A DNA stretch of 64,000 nt from Ensifer sesbaniae (GCF_013283665.1 NZ_JABEKU010000001.1:1674001-1738000); one strand, 5' to 3'; positions 53,043 to 63,809 are shown, counted from the stretch's first letter. A program made the numbers and translations. The notes: generated by a model not told the origin, from the letters alone.

Positions 53043-53522
53043 ATGGCGAAGAAAAAAACGACACCAATGAGTCCGCACGAGCGGCAGGCCTACGAGCATG
53101 CGTGCAGGGGCATCCGCTTTGGAACCGAAGCCAAATATGGCGAGGCGATCGACGCCTGGCGTCTGGCGTCCGACGTAGCCGACGCGCACCTCGCTTTCAC
53201 GGACATGTATTACTGGGTCAAGAGCGGCTACGGCGCGGCACTTTGCGATGCCGGCCAGTATCGGGAGAGCATTGCCGTCTCACTGCTGGCCCGAGAATGG
53301 ACCTTGGAGCGGCGCCAGCCGCTCTCGTCGCTTTCGATCGCGCGCTCCTACCTCGCTCTTGGCGAAGGCGAGGCGGCCGCCCCTTACCTCCGCGAGGTTC
53401 ACGGCTTGATCGGCGATACGATCTTCGAGCAATTCGACGAAGATCTGGAAGCGGACGTTCACGCGGCGATTGCCGGCTTGGAGAACGGCGGAACGCAGCC
53501 GACGGCAGGTCGACCAAAGTGA
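53043..53522 (+). CDS. TPR-like hypothetical protein
   Basis: This 159-residue helical protein shows TPR-like features. One is GTEAKYGEAIDAWRLASDVADAHLA. Another is SGYGAALCDAGQYRESIAVSLLAREW. A third is SLSIARSYLALGEGEAAAPYL. There is no signal peptide. ATG at 53043 (MAKKKTTPMSPHE) is used, although the frame is open from 52917. TPR proteins mediate protein contacts; no specific role can be given. Confidence 0.75.
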   Translation: MAKKKTTPMSPHERQAYEHACRGIRFGTEAKYGEAIDAWRLASDVADAHLAFTDMYYWVKSGYGAALCDAGQYRESIAVSLLAREWTLERRQPLSSLSIARSYLALGEGEAAAPYLREVHGLIGDTIFEQFDEDLEADVHAAIAGLENGGTQPTAGRPK

Positions 53523-53714
53523 CGTCGGGTTCCTAAACTGGAGCCACGACCCACTCGCGAACCGGATTTCACGGGCGTTCGCCAATGCGAACGGGCAGGC
53601 GTTTTCTCGCCATGATTTCATTATAGGCGCCAATTGCCCTTTTTGCGGGTGAATTGATGCCGACCGTCCCGGTCTCGGCTTTTTTACATTTTGATTTTTC
53701 TTAGGAGTTTCCCA

Positions 53715-54200
53715 ATGCGTGAGACCGTATTGACGTCTGATGCCGAGATTAGCCTCCGGCGAATTTCAGCCGCGACCGTCTGTGACGTCTGCGAGCTCAG
53801 CGAGACGCTGAGCGACGAACAGCGCGACATGGTAGCGGACAACGGCACCTCGATCGCCGAGGCCCATTTTTCCGAGAATGCCTGGTTCCGCGCGATCTAT
53901 GCTGAGGAGACGCTGGTCGGCTTCATCCTGCTGCATGAAGGTTCCGACTGGGACGACGGCATCGATTGCCCCGGCGTCTATCTCTGGCGCTTCATGATTG
54001 CCCGTCCGTTTCAGGGCAGGGGCTTTGGCAAGCAGGCGATTGCCCTTGTCGTGCGCGATCTGAGAGCCCGCGGTCTTCGCGAACTCTACACGAGCTACGG
54101 GCAGGGTCCCGGCAGCCCCGAAGGATTTTATCGTGGCCTCGGCTTTGAGCCGACGGGCGAGCACTATGATGACGAGCTTGAGGCCGTGCTGAGGTTTTAG
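53715..54200 (+). CDS. GNAT-family N-acetyltransferase
   Basis: This 161-residue acetyltransferase has the GNAT core: LVGFILLHEGSDWDD, then VYLWRFMIARPFQGRGFGKQAIALVVRDL with the acetyl-CoA loop QGRGFGK, and GSPEGFYRGLGFEPTGE at the C-terminus. It resembles spermine/spermidine acetyltransferases in this pattern, but the substrate is uncertain. ATG at 53715 is preceded by TAGGAG. It lies 49 bases upstream of the methyltransferase-GNAT fusion gene. Confidence 0.9.
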   Translation: MRETVLTSDAEISLRRISAATVCDVCELSETLSDEQRDMVADNGTSIAEAHFSENAWFRAIYAEETLVGFILLHEGSDWDDGIDCPGVYLWRFMIARPFQGRGFGKQAIALVVRDLRARGLRELYTSYGQGPGSPEGFYRGLGFEPTGEHYDDELEAVLRF

Positions 54201-54249
54201 GAACAGCGCGCACACGGGGCACCGGTCGCATGTCTGCCGACACGATTTT

Positions 54250-55578
54250 ATGAATAGGACTATGGGTAACGATCTTCACGAGGCCAATCGCCTCTCCTGG
54301 AACGCGGCGACGGTCGCGCATAACAGCCACAAGGGCGATCAGGCAGCGTTTTTTCGCGCGGGCGGTTCCACGCTCTATCCTGAAGAAATCGGCTTGCTCG
54401 GCGACGTCGCCGGGCTGGAGCTTCTCCATCTCCAATGCAACTCCGGTCAGGATAGCCTGAGTCTCGCCCGCCTCGGCGCCCGGGTCACTGGTGTCGATAT
54501 CTCGGACGAGGCGATCGCCTTTGCGACGCGGCTTTCCGAAGAAAGCGGGATTGCGGCCAGCTTCGAACGGTCCGACCTGTTCGAATGGTTCGAGCGTGCG
54601 GTGGCGGACGGACGGCGGTTCGATCGCGTCTTCGCGTCCTACGGCACCATCTGCTGGCTGTCGGATCTCGGCGTTTGGGCGCGCGGCATAGCCGACGTGC
54701 TGAGGCCGGGCGGGCGCTTCGCCTTCATCGAGTTCCATCCCTTCGCCATGGTCTTCGACCCGGGCTGGAAGCCACACTACGACTATGCTCCCAAGAAACC
54801 GGTCGCAGAAGCGGGCGTCGGCGACTATGTCGCCGATTCCGGCACAGGCCTTGCAATCGGCGGCTACCAAGAGGGTGTCGTGGGCTTTACCAATCCCCAC
54901 CCATCCTTCGAGTTCAACTGGGGTATCGCTGACGTGATCCAGGCGCTCATCGATTCCGGACTCCGGATCGAGCGTCTGACGGAATATCCCTACGCCAACG
55001 GCTGGGTCGGCTTCGAAGGCATGCGAGATCTCGGTGACCGGCGCATGGCGCCGCCTGCAACCATGCCAAGCCTGCCTTTGATGTACTCGATTGCGGCCGC
55101 AAAGCCGGAAGGCAAGCAGGGAGCCCGTGACGGTGCCGCGCCCATCGCCATTCGCCCCTGGCGTCCGGAGGAAGGCGAACGGTTGCTTGCAATCTGGCTC
55201 GCGGCGTCGCGTGTCGGCCATCCGTTTCTCGGTGAGGCGCGCCTTCTCGAACAGCAGCAGCTGGTGCGGGACACTTACCTGCCGATGGCAGACAATTGGG
55301 TCGCCGCGATCGACGGGCAGGTCGTGGGCTTCATCGGGCTGATCGAGAACTTCATTGGCGGTCTGTTCGTCGATCCGGATATCCACGGCGCCGGCATCGG
55401 TCGCGCCCTTGTCGAGGATGCTGCCGCGCGCCTCGGGCCGCTCGAAGTCAGTGTCTATGCGGACAATCAAGCCGCCGTCGACTTCTATCGTCGCCGCGGT
55501 TTCGTCGAAACCGCACGCAAGGAGACCGACGACGAAGGGCTGCCCTTCGCGGTAATCGAGATGACACGCAGCGCCTGA
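54250..55578 (+). CDS. Fused SAM-dependent methyltransferase - GNAT acetyltransferase
   Basis: The 442-residue protein has two catalytic domains. Residues 1 to about 280 are a class I SAM methyltransferase: [32 protein letters not shown] forms motif I and post-I, and [16 protein letters not shown] and [15 protein letters not shown] follow. Residues from about 295 to 442 are a GNAT domain ([62 protein letters not shown]). The joint is an Ala/Gly-rich linker near 280-292. Neither substrate is known. ATG at 54250 or 54262 may be the start. Confidence 0.9.
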   Translation: MNRTMGNDLHEANRLSWNAATVAHNSHKGDQAAFFRAGGSTLYPEEIGLLGDVAGLELLHLQCNSGQDSLSLARLGARVTGVDISDEAIAFATRLSEESGIAASFERSDLFEWFERAVADGRRFDRVFASYGTICWLSDLGVWARGIADVLRPGGRFAFIEFHPFAMVFDPGWKPHYDYAPKKPVAEAGVGDYVADSGTGLAIGGYQEGVVGFTNPHPSFEFNWGIADVIQALIDSGLRIERLTEYPYANGWVGFEGMRDLGDRRMAPPATMPSLPLMYSIAAAKPEGKQGARDGAAPIAIRPWRPEEGERLLAIWLAASRVGHPFLGEARLLEQQQLVRDTYLPMADNWVAAIDGQVVGFIGLIENFIGGLFVDPDIHGAGIGRALVEDAAARLGPLEVSVYADNQAAVDFYRRRGFVETARKETDDEGLPFAVIEMTRSA

Positions 55579-55699
55579 CAACCGCTCGCGGCGGGGCAGG
55601 ACAACTTGTCCCGCCGCGGGAATAATCGCCGGCAGAGCTTTTATTTGCCGGGCGCATTTGCTAGGCCGCTTGCGGAGAAAAGTACCCGGAGGAAATTGC

Positions 55700-56470
55700 A
55701 TGACGCCCGATATCCGCCCGCTCGTCGCCGGCAATTGGAAGATGAACGGAACCCGCGCCTCGCTCGATCAGATCAAGGCGATGGCCGAAGGGGTCAAGGG
55801 CGAACTTTCCGCCAAGGTCGAAACCCTGATCTGCCCGCCGGCAACCCTGCTCTATGTGGCAACGGCGCTTTGCGATGACAGCCCGCTGATGATCGGCGCG
55901 CAGGATTGCCATCAGAAGCAGTCGGGTGCCCACACCGGCGACGTTTCCGCCGAAATGATCGCCGATTGCTTCGGCACCCATGTCATCGTCGGCCATTCCG
56001 AGCGTCGCACCGACCACGCCGAAAGCGATGCGCTGGTTCGCGCGAAGACGGAAGCGGCACACGCCGCCGAGCTCGTGGCGATCGTCTGCATCGGCGAGAC
56101 CGGCGATGAGCGCAAGTCCGGCAAGACGCTTGACGTTCTGAAGCGCCAGCTCGCCGAGAGCCTGCCGGATGCGGCGACAGCCGAAAACACCGTCATTGCG
56201 TACGAACCCGTCTGGGCGATCGGTACCGGCCTGACCCCGACGGCGGCCGATGTCGAGGAGGCGCATGCCTTCATGCGCGAGGAACTCGTTTCGCGCTTCG
56301 GCAACGCCGGTGCCAAGATGCGTATCCTCTACGGCGGCTCGGTCAAGCCGTCCAATGCCAAGGAGCTGATGGGCGTCGCCAATGTCGACGGCGCCCTGAT
56401 CGGCGGCGCGAGCTTGAAAGCGGAAGACTTCCTCGCCATCTACCGGGCTTATGAAGAATTGACGGCCTGA
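55700..56470 (+). CDS. tpiA: Triosephosphate isomerase
   Basis: This 256-residue glycolytic enzyme interconverts dihydroxyacetone phosphate and glyceraldehyde 3-phosphate. It has GNWKMNG with the catalytic Lys, VIVGHSERR with the electrophilic His, and [14 protein letters not shown] with the catalytic Glu. The phosphate-binding [15 protein letters not shown] follows. ATG at 55700 is preceded by GGAGGAAA; the open frame starts at 55658. The next gene on the same strand is secG. Confidence 0.97.
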   Translation: MTPDIRPLVAGNWKMNGTRASLDQIKAMAEGVKGELSAKVETLICPPATLLYVATALCDDSPLMIGAQDCHQKQSGAHTGDVSAEMIADCFGTHVIVGHSERRTDHAESDALVRAKTEAAHAAELVAIVCIGETGDERKSGKTLDVLKRQLAESLPDAATAENTVIAYEPVWAIGTGLTPTAADVEEAHAFMREELVSRFGNAGAKMRILYGGSVKPSNAKELMGVANVDGALIGGASLKAEDFLAIYRAYEELTA

Positions 56471-56601
56471 TCGCCCGCATCGCCGGGCAGGGGCTTGGAA
56501 TGGCGCACGGCATGGTATAAAGAGGCGCGAAAATTGCGCCCGGCCATGCCGAGTTTGCGCATGGTTTGATTCGTGTGCCCAAAGGGCAGGACTGGAAGCT
56601 G

Positions 56602-57078
56602 ATGCAGACCGTACTACTCGTCATCTATCTCATGGTCGTCGTCGCCCTGATCGGCGTCGTTCTCATTCAGCGTTCCGAAGGCGGTGGTCTCGGCATCGGC
56701 GGCGGCTCGGGCTTCATGTCCGCGCGCGGTACGGCCAATGCGCTGACCCGCACGACGGCAATCCTCGCGGCCCTGTTCTTCGTTCTGGCGCTCGCCATGG
56801 GCATCCTCGCTCGCTATCAGCCGCAGGCGACCGACATCCTCGATCGTATCCCGGGCACCAGCTCGAACGGTGGCGGCGTTCTCAACTCGCTCGGCGGCGG
56901 CAACACCCAGGCTCCCGCCGGTGGCGCCACCCAGCAGCAGCCGGCAACTGCCCCGGCAACGAGCAACGGTGTTCCCTCGACGGTACCGGCAACGTCGGGC
57001 CAAGCTCCGGCAGGCGGCGCAACGACCGAGACGCCCGCCAACGACAATTCGGGATCGCAAGTTCCCAGCGGCCAATAA
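56602..57078 (+). CDS. secG: Preprotein translocase subunit SecG
   Basis: This 158-residue protein has the two SecG transmembrane segments (TVLLVIYLMVVVALIGVVLI and TTAILAALFFVLALAMGIL) around the conserved cytoplasmic loop QRSEGGGLGIGGGSGFMSARG. The C-terminal half is a Pro/Ala/Gly/Gln-rich low-complexity tail typical of alphaproteobacteria. SecG is an auxiliary subunit of SecYEG. ATG at 56602 (MQTVLLV) is used; the frame is open from 56566. A strong terminator follows. Confidence 0.93.
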   Translation: MQTVLLVIYLMVVVALIGVVLIQRSEGGGLGIGGGSGFMSARGTANALTRTTAILAALFFVLALAMGILARYQPQATDILDRIPGTSSNGGGVLNSLGGGNTQAPAGGATQQQPATAPATSNGVPSTVPATSGQAPAGGATTETPANDNSGSQVPSGQ

Positions 57079-57100
57079 GGCCGCAATTCCAAAGAACCCG

Positions 57101-57132
57101 CCGGCGGATGTTTCATCCGCCGGTTTTGTTTT
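57101..57132 (+). terminator. Rho-independent terminator of secG
   Basis: CCGGCGGAT pairs perfectly with ATCCGCCGG around a five-base loop, followed by TTTTGTTTTG. Confidence 0.9.
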
Positions 57133-57138
57133 GTGTGA

Positions 57139-58854
<1,716 letters not shown>

Positions 58855-58875
58855 GTCGGGATTGCATGAACCAAG

Positions 58876-58903
58876 AAAGGCCGGTCGCGAGATCGGCCTT
58901 TTT
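58876..58903 (+). terminator. Rho-independent terminator of pyrG
   Basis: AAAGGCCGGTC and GATCGGCCTTT form an 11-bp stem capped by a GCGA tetraloop, followed by TT. Confidence 0.88.
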
Positions 58904-58941
58904 CGTATGCACCGGCGTTCGGAGCTTCCGCCTGAGGGCGG

Positions 58942-60129
58942 TCAGCGCGCCTCGACCGGCTTGCGCCATTGCGGCGGCCGCCAGATGGTGATGAAGCGCA
59001 GGACCCATTCAAGCGGCCCATAGACAAAACGGGCCATCCACCAGCGGCTGATGAAAAGCTGGGCGGTGAAGATGCCGAGCGCAATCAACACCGTTGCCAA
59101 GGGCGAGACCTTGCCGATGAGGCCAAGGCCGTAGCCATGGAAGATCAGGGCTGCGAACAGGGACTGCATGAGGTAGTTGGAAAGCGCCATGCGGCCGGCG
59201 GGCGCCAGTAGGTTTCGCAGGCGTTCGCCGGCCTTGGACCCGAAGAACAGCATCATGCCGCCGACATAGGCGCCGGTCAGGAACGGTCCGGTGATCAGCC
59301 CGACCGAGAGCCCGATGATCGCGATCGGCGAATCGAGCATCTCGACGCTGGCATAGGCATAGATGACGGCGCCGGGCAGGCCGATCCATAGGCCGGCGCA
59401 AAGCAATCGCCGGAACAATGCCCGGTTTTCCCTCGGTCGCGCCAGCATCTTGTGACGCCCGGCGATCAGCCCGAGCAAGAACATTGCAAGCGCAGAGGGT
59501 GCCTGCAGCAGGCCAACGATCACCCAGATGGTCGAAAGCTCCATCAGGTGCTGGCCGATCACCGTCTGCCAATTACCCCGAAAGGCAAGTTCGGTTGCCT
59601 CTGCGGCGGCGAGGATCGCCGACCGGTCGAGCGGTATCGGTTCCAGCGTCGCGAGAATGCCGAGTGCGCCCCATGCGATGGCAACGAGAATGACCAGCCA
59701 TTTCGCCAGGCGGAAGAGGGCGTCGTCGCTGCGATTTCTGAGCATCAGCAGGACGACGCCGAGTACGGCATAGGTGGTGAGAATATCGCCATGGAAGAGC
59801 AGAACCGCGTGGGTGACACCGATCAACCAAAGGCCCGCCTGCCGGCGCAAGAGCCGCGGCACGAAGGCCTCGCCCGCTTTTTCCGCCGAGCGCATCTGCA
59901 AGGTGAAGCTGTAGCCGAACAGGAATGAGAAGAGCAGATAGAATTTCATCTCGAAGAACAGCGCGATTACCAGATGGACGGCGCGATCGAAAATGCTGCT
60001 GAAGGTGGGGTCCGCGAGTTCCAGGCCATAGAAGGCTGAGGCGAAGGCCATGATGTTGACGAGAAGGATGCCGAGCAGGGCAAAGCCGCGCAGTGCGTCG
60101 ACATCGTCGATGCGGTCCGGAGTGGTCAT
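58942..60129 (-). CDS. DUF418 membrane protein
   Basis: This 395-residue multi-pass protein has about nine to ten hydrophobic helices. It matches the DUF418 family and its N-terminal partner region: DDVDALRGFALLGILLVNIMAF at the start, the FEMKFYLLFSFLFGYSF segment, and AGRMALSNYLMQS followed by FVYGPLEWVLRFITIWR at the end. The family is related to acyltransferase-3-like membrane proteins; no substrate is established. ATG is at 60127-60129. The pyrG terminator lies between the convergent genes. Confidence 0.9.
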   Translation of the reverse strand: MTTPDRIDDVDALRGFALLGILLVNIMAFASAFYGLELADPTFSSIFDRAVHLVIALFFEMKFYLLFSFLFGYSFTLQMRSAEKAGEAFVPRLLRRQAGLWLIGVTHAVLLFHGDILTTYAVLGVVLLMLRNRSDDALFRLAKWLVILVAIAWGALGILATLEPIPLDRSAILAAAEATELAFRGNWQTVIGQHLMELSTIWVIVGLLQAPSALAMFLLGLIAGRHKMLARPRENRALFRRLLCAGLWIGLPGAVIYAYASVEMLDSPIAIIGLSVGLITGPFLTGAYVGGMMLFFGSKAGERLRNLLAPAGRMALSNYLMQSLFAALIFHGYGLGLIGKVSPLATVLIALGIFTAQLFISRWWMARFVYGPLEWVLRFITIWRPPQWRKPVEAR

Positions 60130-60344
60130 TCGTGTTCTCCGTTGCGGAAGGCGCGAGAGGAATGCGCCATAACCATTTGAAACAGAAGTCTTTTACAAAA
60201 GCGAACCTCTCGATCGTCGACAGGCACGGGCAAGGGTTCAAATAATAAAGCGACTAATCAATCTAGTAATGGAGATAACGAAACGTCAAGAGGCGCTCGC
60301 GGGTTTATCGCGCGGGCGTGTCAGTTGCAGCGGGAGGGGAACGA

Positions 60345-61001
60345 TCAGCCTTTGTGCGAAGTGTTCCGGCGTAGCCAGGCAATCTGGCGGCGTGCGCGCA
60401 AGAGAGTGGTCAGCGGTGCGCCGATCGAAATCACAAGCAGCGCGATCCAGAGGATTTCGCCGTCGCCGAGCCACAGGCCTTCAAAGGCCGATAGCGCAGC
60501 AGCCAGCGTCATTGCCGCCATGCGGTGCTGCTTGGCCATCGGCCCGGAGAAGTCGCTCGGAGCACCATTGGCGTGGCCGAGTTCGCGCACATAGGCCGTC
60601 AGCACGGCGAAGGCGGCCGCGGCAAAGCCGAGCGCAGGGAAGCCGATGCCATATCCGGCACCGACGAAAATGAAAATGTCCGCGATGCGATCGGGAAATT
60701 CGTTCCAAAACGGACCATCGGCCTCGCCCTTGCCGCCCTCGACGGCGACCATGCCGTCGAAGAGGTTGCAGAGCAGGCGCAACTGGCAGAAGAGGGCGGC
60801 GGCGACGAACAGCGCGACCCTCACCCCATCCTGCGTTTCGCCCGTCAGCCAGAAGGCAAGCCCGGCGAAGGCCGCGGCCAGCATGCTTGCCTGCGAGATC
60901 CGGTTGGGCGTGACATTCATCGACGCCAGGCGTCGCGCGATCGCCTGCGCCCAGCGGGTGTTGCGGCTTGCGAGCGGCCTGCGGTCACCGGTCTCGGTCA
61001 T
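60345..61001 (-). CDS. CDP-alcohol phosphatidyltransferase-family protein, variant active site
   Basis: This 218-residue membrane protein aligns with CDP-alcohol phosphatidyltransferases. The consensus is D1xxD2GxxAR(x8)GxxxD3xxxD4. Here it reads N79-LF-D82-G83-MV-A86-V87, then G96, N100 and D104. Thus D1, the Arg and D3 are replaced by Asn, Val and Asn, while D2, both Gly and catalytic-base D4 remain. It may be an unusual phosphotransferase or use a different metal site. ATG at 60999-61001 overlaps the upstream gene by 17 bases. It belongs with the cdsA and plsC genes. Confidence 0.85.
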   Translation of the reverse strand: MTETGDRRPLASRNTRWAQAIARRLASMNVTPNRISQASMLAAAFAGLAFWLTGETQDGVRVALFVAAALFCQLRLLCNLFDGMVAVEGGKGEADGPFWNEFPDRIADIFIFVGAGYGIGFPALGFAAAAFAVLTAYVRELGHANGAPSDFSGPMAKQHRMAAMTLAAALSAFEGLWLGDGEILWIALLVISIGAPLTTLLRARRQIAWLRRNTSHKG

Positions 61002-61389
61002 GCCCAGGCTCTCCTCGGCTGATGGAATAGTTGTAGATGGCGGCGTAGGTGGTCGACACCGCGAGCGGCAGGGCGATCGTCCTCAGGACCTCCGGCGTGC
61101 CGCTGGCCGTGTGAATCGCGGCGAGCATTGCCGACGAACCGAGGCAGGCGAGAAGTGGCGGCAGGAACAAACGTTTTGTTCCGCGAAACCGCCTGGAAAG
61201 CGCGTCGATCGCTGTCTTGAGGTAGAGGGTCAAAAGCGCCGAGAGCGTTCCTTGCACGATCGCGGCAAGAAGCGGTTTGGGCATCGGATGATGGCGATTG
61301 GCGAAAAGTGCCCAGCCGCCCATGGCAAAAAAAGCGAATGCCACGTGCACCATGCCGTTGCCCGCCAGGCCCCTCAGCTTCGCGGTCAT
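60985..61389 (-). CDS. Small four-helix membrane protein in cdsA cluster
   Basis: This 134-residue protein has about four hydrophobic helices (MVHVAFAFFAMGGWALFA, KPLLAAIVQGTLSALLTLYL, LFLPPLLACLGSSAMLAAIH, IALPLAVSTTYAAIYNYSIS) and a basic loop. It vaguely resembles GtrA-like flippases in size and helix number, but I see no defining motif. ATG at 61389 overlaps the cdsA stop in an ATGA junction. Coupling on both sides suggests a role in the same lipid pathway. Confidence 0.75.
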   Translation of the reverse strand: MTAKLRGLAGNGMVHVAFAFFAMGGWALFANRHHPMPKPLLAAIVQGTLSALLTLYLKTAIDALSRRFRGTKRLFLPPLLACLGSSAMLAAIHTASGTPEVLRTIALPLAVSTTYAAIYNYSISRGEPGHDRDR

Positions 61390-62336
61390 GTCAGTGACCA
61401 CCAGTAACGTGTCAAATGGAAGAAGATCGGTGCGGAGAAGACGACGGAATCCAGCCGGTCGATCAGCCCGCCATGGCCTTCGATCAGATGGCCCCAGTCC
61501 TTGACGCCGCGGTCACGCTTGATCGCCGACATGACGAGCCCGCCGAAGAAGCCCATCAGGGTGATGAGAAACGACATCAACGCGGCCTGGGACGGCGTGA
61601 ACGGCGTGATCCACCAGAGCGACGCGCCGATCAGGGTGGCGCTTGCGACCCCGCCGATAAAGCCCTCGACCGTCTTCGACGGCGAAAGGGTCGGTGCAAT
61701 CTTGGTCCGCCCGAAGAGCTTGCCCCAGACATATTGCAGCACGTCGCTGGATTGAACGACGATGACCAGGAAGGCAATGAGAAGGACGTTGCGCCCTTCG
61801 TAATCCGGGATCTGCAGCGTCAGGAGTGCCGGCACGTGCGAGGCACAGAAGACGCAGATCATCAGCGCCCATTGCACCTCCGCGATCCTCAGCAGGAAAT
61901 CGCGCGTGTCGCCGCGCATGACCGCGATGATTGGCATCAGCAGAAAGGCATAGACCGGCACGAAGATCGAATAGATGCCGTATTGCTCGGCCCAGAGCAG
62001 AACGTAATTGATCGGCAGAACGACGAAGAAAGCGGCAGCAATCGCCCAGTGGTCGCCGCGGCGGGTATTGATGAGCGTGATGAATTCGCGTAGCGCCGCG
62101 AAAGAGCAGAAGGCGAAAAGCAGGAGCACGCCGACCCGGCCGGCAACGAAGGCGATGGCAATCAGCACCACCATCGCCCACCATGCCTTGATGCGGGCGT
62201 TGAGGTTCTCGATTGCACCGTTCGACCCATCCGGCGAGAGCCTTTGCTTCAGGACGTAGCCGATGCTCGACGCCAGGACGAGAATGCCGCCGACACCCAG
62301 GAGCAGTTTGAGCATGTCCAAGGTTGCTGCGCTCAT
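61386..62336 (-). CDS. cdsA: Phosphatidate cytidylyltransferase
   Basis: This 316-residue protein is an integral membrane CdsA-type enzyme making CDP-diacylglycerol from phosphatidate and CTP. The C-terminal family signature is intact: SAIKRDRGVKDWGHLIEGH followed by GGLIDRLDS. Other blocks are VVQSSDVLQYVWGKLFGRTKIAPTLSPSKTVEGFIGG. It is longer than the minimal form because of extra N-terminal helices. Its start overlaps the plsC stop and its end overlaps the next gene. It is probably a second, cluster-specific CdsA paralogue, because the essential copy usually lies near frr/pyrH genes. Confidence 0.92.
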   Translation of the reverse strand: MSAATLDMLKLLLGVGGILVLASSIGYVLKQRLSPDGSNGAIENLNARIKAWWAMVVLIAIAFVAGRVGVLLLFAFCSFAALREFITLINTRRGDHWAIAAAFFVVLPINYVLLWAEQYGIYSIFVPVYAFLLMPIIAVMRGDTRDFLLRIAEVQWALMICVFCASHVPALLTLQIPDYEGRNVLLIAFLVIVVQSSDVLQYVWGKLFGRTKIAPTLSPSKTVEGFIGGVASATLIGASLWWITPFTPSQAALMSFLITLMGFFGGLVMSAIKRDRGVKDWGHLIEGHGGLIDRLDSVVFSAPIFFHLTRYWWSLT

Positions 62337-62980
62337 GCGTCGTCTTCCGTTGATGGAGGCGCGAGCGCGAGCATGGCAGCCTCGGCGCGGGCGATGAACT
62401 CGTCCTTCGTCTCCTGCGCTTTCAGATGCATCGGTTCGCCGAAAGTTACGGTACAGATGAGCGGGATCGGCACGAACTCCCCCTTCGGCATGACGCGGTT
62501 GAGATTGTTGATCCAGACAGGAACCAGTGCCACGTCCGGCCGCCTGCAGGCGAGGTGATAGAGCCCGCTCTTGAAGGGAAGCAGCCGTGCCTCGGTCTGA
62601 TTGCGCGTTCCCTCGGGAAAGAGAATCAGCGACGAGCCGTCGTTAAGAACAGCCGTCATTTGCTCGACGGGATCCTGGGTGCGGGCCGCCGGGTCGCGCT
62701 CGATCAACACCGCATCGAAGACGTCGCGGCCAATGAAGGCCGAGAGTTTCGATTTCAGCCAGTATTCCGCGCCGGCAACCGGCCGCGCGCGTTCCCGAAG
62801 CCAGGGCGGCAACACCGCCCAGATCAGCACAAAATCGCCGTGGCTGGAATGATTGGCGAAATAGATGCTCTGCTTTGGTGGCAGACCCGTCTCATGCCAG
62901 ATAGCGCGCGCCGCAGTCAGCGCGCGCGCAAACATCATGATGGCGATGGAGGCCAGCTTGGCCGTCAAATCGCGGATCAT
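62333..62980 (-). CDS. 1-acyl-sn-glycerol-3-phosphate acyltransferase (PlsC family)
   Basis: This 215-residue protein has one N-terminal hydrophobic helix and the PlsC motifs: NHSSHGD (HX4D), the RDPAARTQDPVEQM region, LFPEGTRNQTEARLLPFKSGLYHLA and PVWINNL. It acylates lysophosphatidate or a related acceptor. ATG at 62978-62980 begins MIRDLTAKLA. It is the first gene of the minus-strand group plsC - cdsA - small membrane protein - CDP-alcohol phosphotransferase, all overlapping. Confidence 0.92.
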   Translation of the reverse strand: MIRDLTAKLASIAIMMFARALTAARAIWHETGLPPKQSIYFANHSSHGDFVLIWAVLPPWLRERARPVAGAEYWLKSKLSAFIGRDVFDAVLIERDPAARTQDPVEQMTAVLNDGSSLILFPEGTRNQTEARLLPFKSGLYHLACRRPDVALVPVWINNLNRVMPKGEFVPIPLICTVTFGEPMHLKAQETKDEFIARAEAAMLALAPPSTEDDA

Positions 62981-63465
62981 GTCGATTCATATCCAAGCGG
63001 GAACCAGGTTGGCGTCCTGATGCGCCTTGCGCAGCCTATCGGCCGTGCCCGGATGCGTTTCATGCCTTGCAACAAAAAGATCAAGCGCTGCCCCTCAGCC
63101 TGCCGCCTGGCGTAGCTCCAGGCTGCATCGAACAACTTTACGCGATTGTGTCCGCTTCTCAAGCGGTTGAAATCACACGCCGCATGATAACGTGCCGGAC
63201 GCTTTGGGTATTCGCCATCAGCGGGCGGGGATGGATCGCAAAATGAGCGATGCCATGCACAGCAGTCGACCGCAGTGCGCGCCTTGTGGGTCGCACAGGA
63301 CGAACGGAGCGATCGCGGTGTCTGCGGTGACCCGCGGCTGCATTTCCGGGTAACGCTGCATGTGGATCATCGTCCCTTGTTACGTCGCGTTACTGTTACG
63401 TACTCGCCAAACCGTCAGTTTCGTTCTTTTCTGTTCGTCAGCTAAACTGGAAAGGGGCAATACGC
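62981..63465. other. 485-bp intergenic region
   Basis: This gap lies between the divergent plsC and small-lipoprotein genes. It must hold both promoters. Apart from a pair of TGTTACGT repeats at 63378-63401 I see no repeats, terminators or protein-like frames; a 61-residue minus-strand frame at 62977-63162 looks spurious. Confidence 0.5.
63378..63401 (+). promoter_or_regulatory. Direct repeat TGTTACGT, possible operator
   Basis: TGTTACGT occurs at 63378-63385 and again at 63394-63401, 16 bases apart start to start, about 65 bases upstream of the lipoprotein start codon. The spacing (about one and a half helical turns) and position fit a regulator-binding site, but the protein is unknown. Confidence 0.35.
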
Positions 63466-63633
63466 ATGCGCTTCATCACTTTGTTACTCGTGCCGCTGGC
63501 GATCGTGGCGGGGCTTGCGGGCTGTGCCTCCACGTCCTCCACCAATACGACCTATGCGCAGCCCCAAACCTTCGCCCCCGGTCTCGGGGCGGGAAATACC
63601 GCCAACTCCACGGCGGCTCCGGGCTACTACTGA
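63466..63633 (+). CDS. 55-residue lipoprotein
   Basis: The small gene encodes MRFITLLLVPLAIVAGLAGC followed by a Ser/Thr/Ala/Gly-rich mature part ending in APGYY. The lipobox GLAGC places Cys20 as the acylated residue, leaving only about 36 mature residues. GGAAAGGGG lies about ten bases before ATG. It is out of frame with a longer plus-strand open frame that overlaps it. Small lipoproteins of this type are frequent in rhizobia; function is unknown. Confidence 0.72.
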   Translation: MRFITLLLVPLAIVAGLAGCASTSSTNTTYAQPQTFAPGLGAGNTANSTAAPGYY

Positions 63634-63809
63634 GGCAGTCCGGCACTTGCTGGCAAAGGTAACTCTGCGGCGGGCGCGGCCCGGCGCGGAGCGTTTCTGT
63701 TTGCGGCCCGCGTTCGGCCGTCAGCGACCAATCGGCTCCATGGCCGCGACCCGGCTTGCATTCGCCGGCCAAAAGTTGCAAACAGCGGCGAACCATCAGG
63801 GAAAACGCC

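Noticed and set aside
53992-55734. 580-codon minus-strand open frame opposite the methyltransferase-GNAT fusion
   Set aside because: Both domains on the plus strand are complete and recognisable; the antisense product has none.
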